A stretch of 64,000 nt of DNA from Kyrpidia tusciae DSM 2912 (GCF_000092905.1 NC_014098.1:2728001-2792000), one strand, 5' to 3'. Shown: positions 42,001 through 53,076, numbered from the stretch's first letter. Translations and numbers: made by a program. The notes: generated from the sequence alone by a model not told the origin.

Positions 42001-42186
42001 CCGCTACCTCCAGACGCACGGATTTTCCAGTTTTGCACCCATGAACATCGCTCGAAAATTCGGCGAACATCATGGGTTTGGTTAAGGTCGCCCTTTAACC
42101 TTCGCATTTGTAACTATTTCCCACATCCATTCCCAATTTTCTTCGACCACCCCCTTGACATTTCACCACTGGGCTTTCAGTTTGTG

Positions 42187-45100
42187 GTTTCCATTCCTCA
42201 TAGGCACGCTACGAACAGAAGTCGAACTCGGTCACTTCGCGGTCCCTCCCTTGTTTCCATTCCTCATAGGCACGCTACGAACTCCCGACGCCAGGAATCA
42301 CAGAACCAATTCCCGCGCGTTTCCATTCCTCATAGGCACGCTACGAACAATATAACACGCCAAACGCCGAGGCAGTCCCGTTCCAGGTTTCCATTCCTCA
42401 TAGGCACGCTACGAACCCCATTTCTTGCCCGGTGTTCGGGTCGATCTGACGGGTTTCCATTCCTCATAGGCACGCTACGAACGCGCGAAAGTGGTCGCTG
42501 GAAACCAGGTGGATGGTACGTTTCCATTCCTCATAGGCACGCTACGAACGAGTGGACTCGCAGCAGAGAGCGTATGAGGCAGAAAAACTGTTTCCATTCC
42601 TCATAGGCACGCTACGAACCGGTCACGTCCACGATACAGAAGTAGAGGAACTTCAAGTTTCCATTCCTCATAGGCACGCTACGAACCGAGAAGCATTGGA
42701 TCAAGAAGCGCTTTTTCGACCGTGTTTCCATTCCTCATAGGCACGCTACGAACTCTCGGCCAGCCGGTTTTCTGGCTGGCCGACGAGAAGTTTCCATTCC
42801 TCATAGGCACGCTACGAACGGAGGCGTCCGATTTCGCAACCCAGACTCTGGCCGAGTTTCCATTCCTCATAGGCACGCTACGAACCGGAGCGAAGAAGAT
42901 CCTTGCGTACCGCCTGGCCGACTCGTTTCCATTCCTCATAGGCACGCTACGAACGTGAGGGGAGGTGGATTGACCAATGGCGCTTGACGGTTTCCATTCC
43001 TCATAGGCACGCTACGAACTTGTCACGGCCAAGACGCCTTCGATTGTTGCGGCGGTGTTTCCATTCCTCATAGGCACGCTACGAACCGCATTGCCGACGC
43101 AGCCGTCGAGGCGTACCGGCGGGGTTTCCATTCCTCATAGGCACGCTACGAACCGCATTGCCGACGCAGCCGTCGAGGCGTACCGGCGGGGTTTCCATTC
43201 CTCATAGGCACGCTACGAACCCGATCCCGGGAAGGCAGGAAACGTACCAGCTGGTGCCATGTTTCCATTCCTCATAGGCACGCTACGAACGTCCATAGGC
43301 ATCGCCGCCTTACTGCCATTTGATGTTGTTTCCATTCCTCATAGGCACGCTACGAACTTGGTCAATATGGCAAAAACTGTAGGGGGTGAAGGAGTTTCCA
43401 TTCCTCATAGGCACGCTACGAACCGCATGACGCCCAGGTTATGACCGTCCCATGTACTGGAGTTTCCATTCCTCATAGGCACGCTACGAACAGACTTTCC
43501 CGAAACCGGCGCGGCTTTGGTTTGGTTTGAGTTTCCATTCCTCATAGGCACGCTACGAACATTTCAAGTTTCATCTTCTACCACAGCCCAATCATTAGGT
43601 TTCCATTCCTCATAGGCACGCTACGAACCCGTCAGCCAACCGGAAGACGGTTCGGGTTTGGTCGACAGTTTCCATTCCTCATAGGCACGCTACGAACGCC
43701 ACGGCCACAATCGCGGCGGCCAATACCACAAATGGTTTCCATTCCTCATAGGCACGCTACGAACGCGCGAAAGTGGTCGCTGGAAACCAGGTGGATGGTA
43801 CGTTTCCATTCCTCATAGGCACGCTACGAACGAGAGGGTGCATCCGGCCACCGCCCAGTGCCCGATGTTTCCATTCCTCATAGGCACGCTACGAACTCAT
43901 TATCACCGAAACGCAACACAACGTCCTGGTGACGGGTTTCCATTCCTCATAGGCACGCTACGAACAAGAACATGATCAGCCAATGCCGAGAGTTCCCCAG
44001 CCAAGTTTCCATTCCTCATAGGCACGCTACGAACGGTCGACAGGGTGAAGGACGACGGCCGCAAAGACCGCAGTTTCCATTCCTCATAGGCACGCTACGA
44101 ACCCCGCGAAAAAGCAGTGCTACTTCGTGGCATATGGAAAGTTTCCATTCCTCATAGGCACGCTACGAACGAAGAGGAGCGGATCGAGGCGATTAACGAA
44201 CTACAACAGGTTTCCATTCCTCATAGGCACGCTACGAACCATGTGGCTCCGAAGCAACCTCGCCTTCATCGCTGGTTTCCATTCCTCATAGGCACGCTAC
44301 GAACCGTATCGTCTCATCCCCTGAAACCCCCTTGGTATACTCGTTTCCATTCCTCATAGGCACGCTACGAACTCCTCTATGAGTTCCTGCGCGTAGCTCT
44401 GGGCCTCCGTGTTTCCATTCCTCATAGGCACGCTACGAACCTGATGGGGCCATTTTTTGGGAACCGACAGATTGCGTTTCCATTCCTCATAGGCACGCTA
44501 CGAACACCGTCGGGTATCCGTACTCGTGCGGAACATCGACTTGTTTCCATTCCTCATAGGCACGCTACGAACAGAAAAAGTGGGGATTGTCTGCCGGGCT
44601 GATCCGTGTTTCCATTCCTCATAGGCACGCTACGAACTAGGTTGAGTCCTTGTGCGCGTTGAACGTCTTGCGCACGAGTTTCCATTCCTCATAGGCACGC
44701 TACGAACCATGGCGGGCGGTCCGAACCCGATCCACGACGGTTAGTTTCCATTCCTCATAGGCACGCTACGAACACACATCTCCATGACACGGCTTCGGTG
44801 CACACCAACAGCGTTTCCATTCCTCATAGGCACGCTACGAACCAAGGAGGGAGACCGAAAATGGACCCAAGGGATGCACAAGTTTCCATTCCTCATAGGC
44901 ACGCTACGAACCCATCTTGACTCCTCCTTCGCTCTTTCTGACTATACTTGTTTCCATTCCTCATAGGCACGCTACGAACCCGGAACCTGAAAGTGTGGTG
45001 GACGAGACGCCGCCCATGTTTCCATTCCTCATAGGCACGCTACGAACTCAGCAGCAAAGTCAACAGCAGATGGCGAGTTTTCAAGTTTCCATTCCTCATA

Positions 45101-48100
45101 GGCACGCTACGAACAAGAAGATCGGTGGGAAAAATTGATTGATCTTCAGAGTTTCCATTCCTCATAGGCACGCTACGAACTCGACAGTCTGCCGAGTTAT
45201 GCCAGAGCCTTGATCCACGTTTCCATTCCTCATAGGCACGCTACGAACACCGTACAAGGGTCGGGAAGTAGGCACATGGCTGAGGGAGTTTCCATTCCTC
45301 ATAGGCACGCTACGAACGCCTGGTCCATGAATTGACCGAGGTCCAACAGACTGAGTTTCCATTCCTCATAGGCACGCTACGAACAGTACAAGCAGCAGGG
45401 GCTGGGGTCTATACATTGCCAAAGTTTCCATTCCTCATAGGCACGCTACGAACGAGACTTTCCCGAAACCGGCGCGGCTTTGGTTTGGTTTGAGTTTCCA
45501 TTCCTCATAGGCACGCTACGAACGCGTCGACCGCTTCGGCCCCTGATACCAGTGGTTACCAAGTTTCCATTCCTCATAGGCACGCTACGAACAAATCCTG
45601 GGCCAGCGCATGGCTCGACCGTCCAAACCGGTTTCCATTCCTCATAGGCACGCTACGAACTTGCCAGCCCTTGGGACTCTGGGCATTATACGGCTGTTTC
45701 CATTCCTCATAGGCACGCTACGAACCCATCTTGATTCCTCCTTCGCTCTTTCTGATTATACTTGTTTCCATTCCTCATAGGCACGCTACGAACACACTGA
45801 GTCAGATTTCACGATGGGCCGGTACGATGAGTTTCCATTCCTCATAGGCACGCTACGAACACTTCATACCGCCCGACGGATACCCACCGTCCGTCCCTGG
45901 GTTTCCATTCCTCATAGGCACGCTACGAACCCGGGAATCGGCGCGTGAAGTACATGCCACATGACGGAGTTTCCATTCCTCATAGGCACGCTACGAACTG
46001 GAAAATATCACCTCGCATGTTTCAAGCCTCCCTTATGTTTCCATTCCTCATAGGCACGCTACGAACCCAAGGGAGTATGAGCTATCCACGATATACTACG
46101 ATCCAGTTTCCATTCCTCATAGGCACGCTACGAACCGCTTCAAAGTTGTAATAGCAAGATTAGTTCGACAGTTGTTTCCATTCCTCATAGGCACGCTACG
46201 AACTTCAATTTATCCATTGCGATGCACCCACCATGCCAGTTTCCATTCCTCATAGGCACGCTACGAACTATTGCCCGGCCTGCTGAAATTGCCACCCGAG
46301 AACGTCGTTTCCATTCCTCATAGGCACGCTACGAACGCAGATGACCAAGCCCGCTGGGGATGCCTTCGTTGAAGTTTCCATTCCTCATAGGCACGCTACG
46401 AACCCCTGTCCGCACTCCCCACGCCGCTCCGGGGTTCTCCCGGTTTCCATTCCTCATAGGCACGCTACGAACGATGTTTTTCTGGTTTGGTTAGGTTAGG
46501 TTTGGTTAGGTGTTTCCATTCCTCATAGGCACGCTACGAACTCGAAGAACTGCGGATTGCGATTTATGAGCTAGCCGTTTGGTTTCCATTCCTCATAGGC
46601 ACGCTACGAACCTTGACGGCCTGCCAAACGCGCATTTCTTGGGGCGGTTTCCATTCCTCATAGGCACGCTACGAACCGGTCCTGTGGATCACCCACGCGC
46701 CGCATTATCACCTGTTTCCATTCCTCATAGGCACGCTACGAACCTGCGGTATCGATGATGATTGCCGTATTTCTTGGGGAGGTTTCCATTCCTCATAGGC
46801 ACGCTACGAACAGCAAAGCCGCTTATGTTTGGAATTGGAGGACTTGCAGGTTTCCATTCCTCATAGGCACGCTACGAACTTGTTGGGGGCGGCGGAGGAG
46901 GGATCACTACTTCTTCGTTTCCATTCCTCATAGGCACGCTACGAACACCACGAGAGCAATGCTTGGTTCTGGTCCTCTCCTGGCGGTTTCCATTCCTCAT
47001 AGGCACGCTACGAACTCGCTTCATCCTTTCTCAGTGCCTTTCCAATGGCCCTGTGTTTCCATTCCTCATAGGCACGCTACGAACTAGGCTGTTGTTGTTA
47101 CGATCTCTACAAACGGCTAGCTCAGTTTCCATTCCTCATAGGCACGCTACGAACGATGCCGGACCTAAAGGAACTCGGTGAGTACATTAGTTTCCATTCC
47201 TCATAGGCACGCTACGAACAAGGACTATGAGGCCGCCAAAAGGATGTGTGGAGAGCAGTTTCCATTCCTCATAGGCACGCTACGAACGAGACGGGTGGCC
47301 TATGGAAGCAGATCACACTCACGCGTTTCCATTCCTCATAGGCACGCTACGAACGAAAACACAGCCGTCGGCAACGGATCAGAGCGCAACTGGTTTCCAT
47401 TCCTCATAGGCACGCTACGAACCTGTCGATGGAGTGCCCGAGCAGGTCGATGTACTCCGTGTTTCCATTCCTCATAGGCACGCTACGAACATGGCCGCCA
47501 ATCTAGCGGGCGTTGAAGTCATGCACGTGTTTCCATTCCTCATAGGCACGCTACGAACCATATGCGTGGCGGAGCGACTGATGTTGCTCCGTTGCGCGTT
47601 TCCATTCCTCATAGGCACGCTACGAACTTCGCAAAATTGTTAAACAGTAGTGCCAAAAGAAAGTTTCCATTCCTCATAGGCACGCTACGAACGAGTCTGT
47701 CCTGAAGGCCGCTGACGAGGCTGCGAGGTTTCCATTCCTCATAGGCACGCTACGAACCTTCGTTTGTGGGCCTCGACTTTCACCGCCGCCTCTTCGTTTC
47801 CATTCCTCATAGGCACGCTACGAACGAAACGATGTGAAAGACCCCGTATTTGTCGAAGTACGGTTTCCATTCCTCATAGGCACGCTACGAACCATCGAAC
47901 ACGATCAATACACCGCATGGTACGACGAGGTTTCCATTCCTCATAGGCACGCTACGAACCACGCCAGTCCTGGACTCATGTTCCAGGCTTCCGCCAGTTT
48001 CCATTCCTCATAGGCACGCTACGAACTCGTTGTACTTGCTTCGCTTCGACGGGTCCAGGTTGTCCCGTTTCCATTCCTCATAGGCACGCTACGAACGGAT

Positions 48101-50650
48101 TCAGGCCATGGAGCAGTTGCCACCTCCAGACTAGGTTTCCATTCCTCATAGGCACGCTACGAACACAAATCCAAAAGCCCATTTGGCGCCGGGGTCCCGG
48201 TGTTTCCATTCCTCATAGGCACGCTACGAACCCTGTCTGCGGACCAATACCAGGCTGTCGCGCTGGACAAGTTTCCATTCCTCATAGGCACGCTACGAAC
48301 TTCAACTCGGTCTGATCTGATAGCCAGATCGAAGAAAAGTTTCCATTCCTCATAGGCACGCTACGAACTTTTGTAGAGAAAGGGAACGTTTGCCGTTGCG
48401 GACGGGTTTCCATTCCTCATAGGCACGCTACGAACTGTTAAAAGCCGGTTGATGCAATATCTCTGATACGGCGTTTCCATTCCTCATAGGCACGCTACGA
48501 ACTCCACGATTGACGCCGGTAGCGCCGCGGTCCTGACCAAGTTTCCATTCCTCATAGGCACGCTACGAACTCTTGGGTTCGACCAGCCCGGGTTCAGCAT
48601 CCCCCCCTTGTTTCCATTCCTCATAGGCACGCTACGAACTGTTCAATATTTCCAATTTGTGTCCCAATATCTCCGTTTCCATTCCTCATAGGCACGCTAC
48701 GAACGATAAAAACGGGAATCCGGCAACTCCATTTTTATCGCTGTTTCCATTCCTCATAGGCACGCTACGAACTTCAGCATCGTGGCGATCTTCGCCCGGG
48801 TCATGGCAGGTTTCCATTCCTCATAGGCACGCTACGAACAGTACAAGCAGCAGGGGCTGGGATCTATACATTGCCAAAGTTTCCATTCCTCATAGGCACG
48901 CTACGAACGTTGAAACGAATATCGGGTTGACGGCAAGTGAATTATGTTTCCATTCCTCATAGGCACGCTACGAACTCCGGGACATTGACAAATGTGTCAA
49001 ACGGAACATATAAGTTTCCATTCCTCATAGGCACGCTACGAACTGGAGATGTAGCTCGAAAAGATTTCACCACCCGTCACCCGGTTTCCATTCCTCATAG
49101 GCACGCTACGAACCCATCTTGACTCCTCCTTCGCTCTTTCTGATTATACTTGTTTCCATTCCTCATAGGCACGCTACGAACCCCCTGAAATGTTTTCGTC
49201 ACATCGTGGGTCAACCGTTTCCATTCCTCATAGGCACGCTACGAACAATCGTCTTACCGAGCCGTTCCCCGCCGTCCAACAAGGTTTCCATTCCTCATAG
49301 GCACGCTACGAACGCATACTCGGCAAACCTCGCCAATCGCCACAAGTCGAGTTTCCATTCCTCATAGGCACGCTACGAACCGGAAGAAGATGGAGGAGTT
49401 CTGCGACAGGGTTGAGTTTCCATTCCTCATAGGCACGCTACGAACCATATGTGGACCTTTCGGATTTGGCGATGGTCCTGGAGTTTCCATTCCTCATAGG
49501 CACGCTACGAACCTAACGATGGTCCAAGGGCCGCACGGCGAGTACATCTCGTTTCCATTCCTCATAGGCACGCTACGAACTCGGCAACCCTTCGAACACT
49601 CTTTTTCGTCTACCTCGTGTTTCCATTCCTCATAGGCACGCTACGAACTTTTTACGACCATGAAACCAGGCACGCCGGAATGGGTTTCCATTCCTCATAG
49701 GCACGCTACGAACTTTGCGCGGCCCGGTCAGGGTAGTGTGGACCATGAGGCGTTTCCATTCCTCATAGGCACGCTACGAACGAGTCCGGCACAAGAACCA
49801 AATCCGGGTCCCCCGTCACGGCGTTTCCATTCCTCATAGGCACGCTACGAACTATCTATCGTCATTGACCGATTATGATTTTTGGATAGGTTTCCATTCC
49901 TCATAGGCACGCTACGAACTTTGATAAGTCTTCTGCATACCCCGGGCCAGCCGGGGTTTCCATTCCTCATAGGCACGCTACGAACGTGGAATCTGTCATC
50001 TCTCCGGGCCCGAACACAGTGTGTTTCCATTCCTCATAGGCACGCTACGAACCCCATGCGTCACTCCTGCTGTCGCAGGGAGTCCATCGTTTCCATTCCT
50101 CATAGGCACGCTACGAACCCCTGCGTATTTAATCATGTTCTCAATCATATCGCTGGGTTTCCATTCCTCATAGGCACGCTACGAACGATGGGGACCACGC
50201 CGGATCGCGTCGTCTTCGAAGTTTCCATTCCTCATAGGCACGCTACGAACCACGTGCCCCACCCCATCAGTCCTCCACGAACTCGGTTTCCATTCCTCAT
50301 AGGCACGCTACGAACTGGCACTGCAGGATGAACGGGTGGCCACGTTGCTCGACGTTTCCATTCCTCATAGGCACGCTACGAACGCGCCTTCCTGGTACAG
50401 ACCTGGAACGCCATCGCCACCAGTTTCCATTCCTCATAGGCACGCTACGAACACATGCGAGTCACCGAGAGCGCGGTCGACGAGGTTTGGTTTCCATTCC
50501 TCATAGGCACGCTACGAACGGAGGGATTTGGATGATATTGACCATGATTGAAGAAGTTTCCATTCCTCATAGGCACGCTACGAACTTCGTCGACGTAGCG
50601 GACGTCCGGGGATTCGCGGAGTTTCCATTCCTCATAGGCACGCTACGAAC
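42187..50650 (-). CRISPR. CRISPR array, leader-proximal block (126 repeats)
   Basis: The same 30-bp repeat continues after the insertion; I count 126 copies up to the last at 50621-50650, giving 393 in all. The leader and cas2-cas1-cas4 lie to the right, so the newest spacers are near 50.6 kb. Several spacers are exact or near copies of others here or in the older block. In those pairs the edge next to the repeat's AAAC end is constant and the other edge varies by one to a few bases, which fits PAM-fixed acquisition and supports minus-strand reading. Confidence 0.98.
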
Positions 50651-50691
50651 CCCCCATTTTCCCCGCGCTATACGAAGGGCCTCTTGCTACT

Positions 50692-50720
50692 AGCATACAA
50701 TGTGCGGAGAAGTGCATCAA
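50692..50720 (-). promoter_or_regulatory. Predicted pre-crRNA promoter in the leader
   Basis: Minus strand: TTGATG (50720-50715), exactly 17 bases, TATGCT (50697-50692). Transcription would start about 35 bases before the first repeat. The match to consensus is moderate, but position and direction fit the array. Confidence 0.55.
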
Positions 50721-50940
50721 CTCCTGAAACGGAGTTTTTGTTTCAGATGACGCGAATTCTGGTGACTTTGAACAAGCCGTCTCTTGTCGTCGATCCCCCG
50801 GGTTTTTTGTTCGATCTCCGATCGACGACATTTCCATAAACAGGAATCGCCAAAGCGCCCTAGGCAAGAAGCGGGGCTGTTAGGATCAGAATTTTTGGCT
50901 AAATTCGATCGCTCATTACCTTCCATCCCGCGGGTTGAGG

Positions 50941-50999
50941 TTGGGGAACCAGCGCTGGGCTACAAAAGAAGGAGCCGGACCACAGCCCAGGCTCCCCAA
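50941..50999 (-). terminator. Long hairpin after cas2
   Basis: TTGGGGA and GCTGGGC pair with AGCCCAGG and TCCCCAA across an interrupted stem. It begins 66 bases past the cas2 stop on the cas strand. No T-run follows, so it may be a processing or partial termination structure that isolates the leader from cas read-through. Confidence 0.45.
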
Positions 51000-51064
51000 T
51001 CCACACGTCTTCTTCGCCAGCCCCCCGTCATCCCTAGGACCAAATCCCCCGACCTCACCCGCCA

Positions 51065-51328
51065 TCACAAAATCTGATCAAACTTCCCCTTCTCAACCCC
51101 CATAATCTGCCTTTCCGAATAGGTCGTCGTTCTTAAAATATAAATAATCACCGAGTCCTCGTCCTCCCGAATGATTTCCCTTAATTCCCTTTTCAGCCTG
51201 TACAGATTCGCCTTCGTGATCTCCCCCTCCAGCACCGAATTTTGCACCCATGTCAGATACTCCCGGCACTTTTTCAACACTTTCGCCACCCGCTTCTGGG
51301 CCACATCGTACACCAGGATCACGAACAC
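51065..51328 (-). CDS. cas2: Cas2 adaptation nuclease-fold protein
   Basis: 87 residues from a GTG at 51328: MFVILVYDVAQKRVAKVLKK, then WVQNSVLEGEITKANLYRLK. The fold is ferredoxin-like with the conserved Asp8 at the end of strand 1. Cas2 dimers bridge two Cas1 dimers in spacer integration. The frame is open 42 codons upstream, but that stretch is repetitive intergenic DNA without homology, and AGGGGAAGG lies just before the chosen start. Last gene of the operon, next to the leader. Confidence 0.93.
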   Translation of the reverse strand: MFVILVYDVAQKRVAKVLKKCREYLTWVQNSVLEGEITKANLYRLKRELREIIREDEDSVIIYILRTTTYSERQIMGVEKGKFDQIL

Positions 51329-51394
51329 AGCCGAACCTTCCCCTCTCCTCACCTGCTGACCATACGCCACCCGGGCAGGAAGCGAGGGCTCACA

Positions 51395-51492
51395 GCTGCG
51401 CTGCCCCCTTCCTGCCCTCACGCCCGCATCCTCCGGTGTCGAGAACGTTTCCACAGAACCTGGCTGCGCTGCCCCCTTCCTGCCCTCACGCC
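51395..51492. repeat. 30-bp direct repeat pair in the cas1-cas2 gap
   Basis: GCTGCGCTGCCCCCTTCCTG followed by CCCTCACGCC occurs at 51395-51424 and again exactly at 51463-51492, with 38 bases between (period 68). It fills most of the unusually long 192-base cas1-cas2 gap. A simple tandem duplication is the plain explanation; the geometry equals that of the array although the sequence does not. Confidence 0.8.
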
Positions 51493-51520
51493 GCCAAACC
51501 GGTCCATCCCTCGCCCTCCA

Positions 51521-52516
51521 CTACCACTGGGCCACGAACGGCCGGTATTCCTCTCCTTCCACCACGTGTTTTTCCACTTTGTAAAGCTCCAGACGGATCA
51601 GGCGGCGATAGGACACCTCTCGCCCGATACTCCGATGACGGATCGTGGTCCCGAGACGCCGCTCCCACTCGGACACGAACACCTTGCGCCCGCTTTCTTT
51701 CAAATAAATCCCTTCCAACTTCGCATCAAAATCCCGTCGGGTAATCATTTTCTTTCCGAGCACGGTAAAAATCAGCCGGTCCACCAAAATCGGCTTAAAG
51801 ATCTCCGCCACATCCAGATTCAGACTAAACCGGCGATAATTTGACGTGTGCAAATATCCAATTCTCGGATCCAAATGGGTCTTGTACGTCTCCCGCAAAA
51901 CCGCGGAATACAACAGAGAATTCCCAAAACTGATCAACGTGTTCAGATGATTCTCCGGCGGCCGCCGGGTGCGGCGATCAAATCGAAAATCTTCCTGCAA
52001 CACAATGGCATCGAATGCGCGGTAATACTGCTCCCGAATATTGCCCTCAAGGGCCATCAGAGCCGGAACCTCCGCCGTGTCGGGGATTTTCCCCTCCAGC
52101 TCCTGGATGCGCTCCAGGTGGCCCTCCACCTCTTTGCCCCGGTTGCGGTAATATTTTAACACCTGCAGCATATTGCGGGCCGCTCCCTCCACGAACCGCC
52201 TGGCCAGATCCAGGCGACGCTGCGGATCCAGATAGTGCTCCACCTGTTTCACCGTCACATGCCCTGCATTCAAATGCTCACGGGGATAAAACGTTCCCAT
52301 GTAATATTCATACTCCGAATTAAAAATGTGAAGGAGGATCTCTTTCTGGGAGCAAAATTCCAAAAGACTTTTGGTCAGGTCCACCTCTCCGAACAAATAA
52401 ATCTCTTGAATATTCTCCACAGGAAGGTACTTCGTTCCGTCCGGGCTCTCGAACACTAACGTGTTGTCCTTTCGTCGCAAGTGCCCGCCGGAAAACAGGT
52501 ATACGCTTTTCCCCAA
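51521..52516 (-). CDS. cas1: Cas1 integrase, type I-B
   Basis: 331 residues, the usual I-B length. The N-terminal beta domain (KSVYLFSGGHLRRKDNTLVF) is followed by the helical catalytic domain with E157 (ALEGNIREQYY), H223 (YLHTSNYRRF) and the D235/E238 pair (LNLDVAEIFKP) as metal ligands. With Cas2 it integrates prespacers at the leader-repeat junction. It starts 17 bases after the cas4 stop. It is the only Cas1 in the window and must serve both effector sets if both use this array. Confidence 0.97.
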   Translation of the reverse strand: MGKSVYLFSGGHLRRKDNTLVFESPDGTKYLPVENIQEIYLFGEVDLTKSLLEFCSQKEILLHIFNSEYEYYMGTFYPREHLNAGHVTVKQVEHYLDPQRRLDLARRFVEGAARNMLQVLKYYRNRGKEVEGHLERIQELEGKIPDTAEVPALMALEGNIREQYYRAFDAIVLQEDFRFDRRTRRPPENHLNTLISFGNSLLYSAVLRETYKTHLDPRIGYLHTSNYRRFSLNLDVAEIFKPILVDRLIFTVLGKKMITRRDFDAKLEGIYLKESGRKVFVSEWERRLGTTIRHRSIGREVSYRRLIRLELYKVEKHVVEGEEYRPFVAQW

Positions 52517-52533
52517 CGTCTCGACCCCTCACT

Positions 52534-53037
52534 TCACGCCCAGCAATATTCCCCGTACGCGCATCTTTTGCACGCGGGGATTCGTTGCGCCGGCGGCGGC
52601 GTCTCCCGGCGCAACAATGCCCGAAGCTCTTCCACCGTCTCTTCGATCTTTGCCCGGTCCTCTTCGGTGAGCACCACCCGCTCGACCCTCCGCTCCTCCG
52701 GAACCACCAGTTCCCCTTCGGCCTCGATCCCCCTATTCTTCAATTCCCTGAGATAAAACAACACCTGCATCCGGGCGCCCTTCAGCGAGCGCCCGCTTTT
52801 CTTCACCTCGGTGACCACCAATGTTCCCGACTCCCGGCGCACCACGTCCAACTTCGAATGCGCCACTTCGACCTCCTTGCGGCCTCTGGGTTGCCGGTTC
52901 TCGTGCAAGAATCGGCCGATCACCACATTCTCATCATCCTCGTCCGGCGTCATTTGGCGAGACATCAGCCACGCTTCCCGGGGACAATACGTGTAATACC
53001 AGACGAGCGTCCCGTTAATGCGGATTTCCTCCTCCAT
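52534..53037 (-). CDS. cas4: Cas4 Fe-S exonuclease, type I-B
   Basis: 167 residues. The iron-sulfur ligands are C18 (YTYCPREAW) and C156, C159, C165 in CKRCAYGEYC. The RecB-like nuclease core has D64, E77 and K79 (SKLDVV, VTEVKKS) and a following QVLFYLREL helix. Cas4 trims prespacers and checks the PAM so that spacers enter in the right direction. This agrees with the fixed spacer edge seen in redundant spacers. It follows cas3 by 39 bases. Confidence 0.95.
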   Translation of the reverse strand: MEEEIRINGTLVWYYTYCPREAWLMSRQMTPDEDDENVVIGRFLHENRQPRGRKEVEVAHSKLDVVRRESGTLVVTEVKKSGRSLKGARMQVLFYLRELKNRGIEAEGELVVPEERRVERVVLTEEDRAKIEETVEELRALLRRETPPPAQRIPACKRCAYGEYCWA

Positions 53038-53076
53038 GCCCTCACCTCGGCTCCCCCGACCCGCCCACCCATATCT

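Larger units (their letters stand above)
40084..42179 (+). mobile_element. IS110-family insertion inside the CRISPR array
   Basis: About 2.1 kb of non-repeat DNA separates two perfect repeats (ending 40077, resuming 42187). CTTTCA occurs at both edges (40084-40089 and 42174-42179); outside it remain only 6 and 7 bases, less than a full spacer, so ends are tentative and some spacer sequence may have been lost. The element holds one transposase gene and a long structured non-coding left part. The right end has an ACCCATGA / TCATGGGT dyad (about 42040-42083). It splits the array between old and young spacers. Confidence 0.8.
50651..51064 (-). promoter_or_regulatory. CRISPR leader
   Basis: The 414 bases between the first repeat and cas2. 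Elements on it are a promoter (own entry), an inverted repeat CTGAAAC-9-GTTTCAG (50724-50746) just upstream of the -35, a perfect 11-bp dyad TGTCGTCGATC / GATCGACGACA (50785-50830), and a long hairpin at 50941-50999. The dyads may be binding sites for factors used in leader-end integration. No gene is seen. Confidence 0.8.

Noticed and set aside
22706..50693. Dozens of open frames with repeated VRSVPMRNGN, FPFLIGTLRT or VSIPHRHATN peptides
   Set aside because: They are translations of the CRISPR repeat in different frames. They have no ribosome binding sites and are broken by spacers.
51440..51456. GAACGTTTCCACAGAAC in the cas1-cas2 gap resembling joined repeat ends
   Set aside because: Only the first seven and last four bases match and the core is missing; taken as chance.
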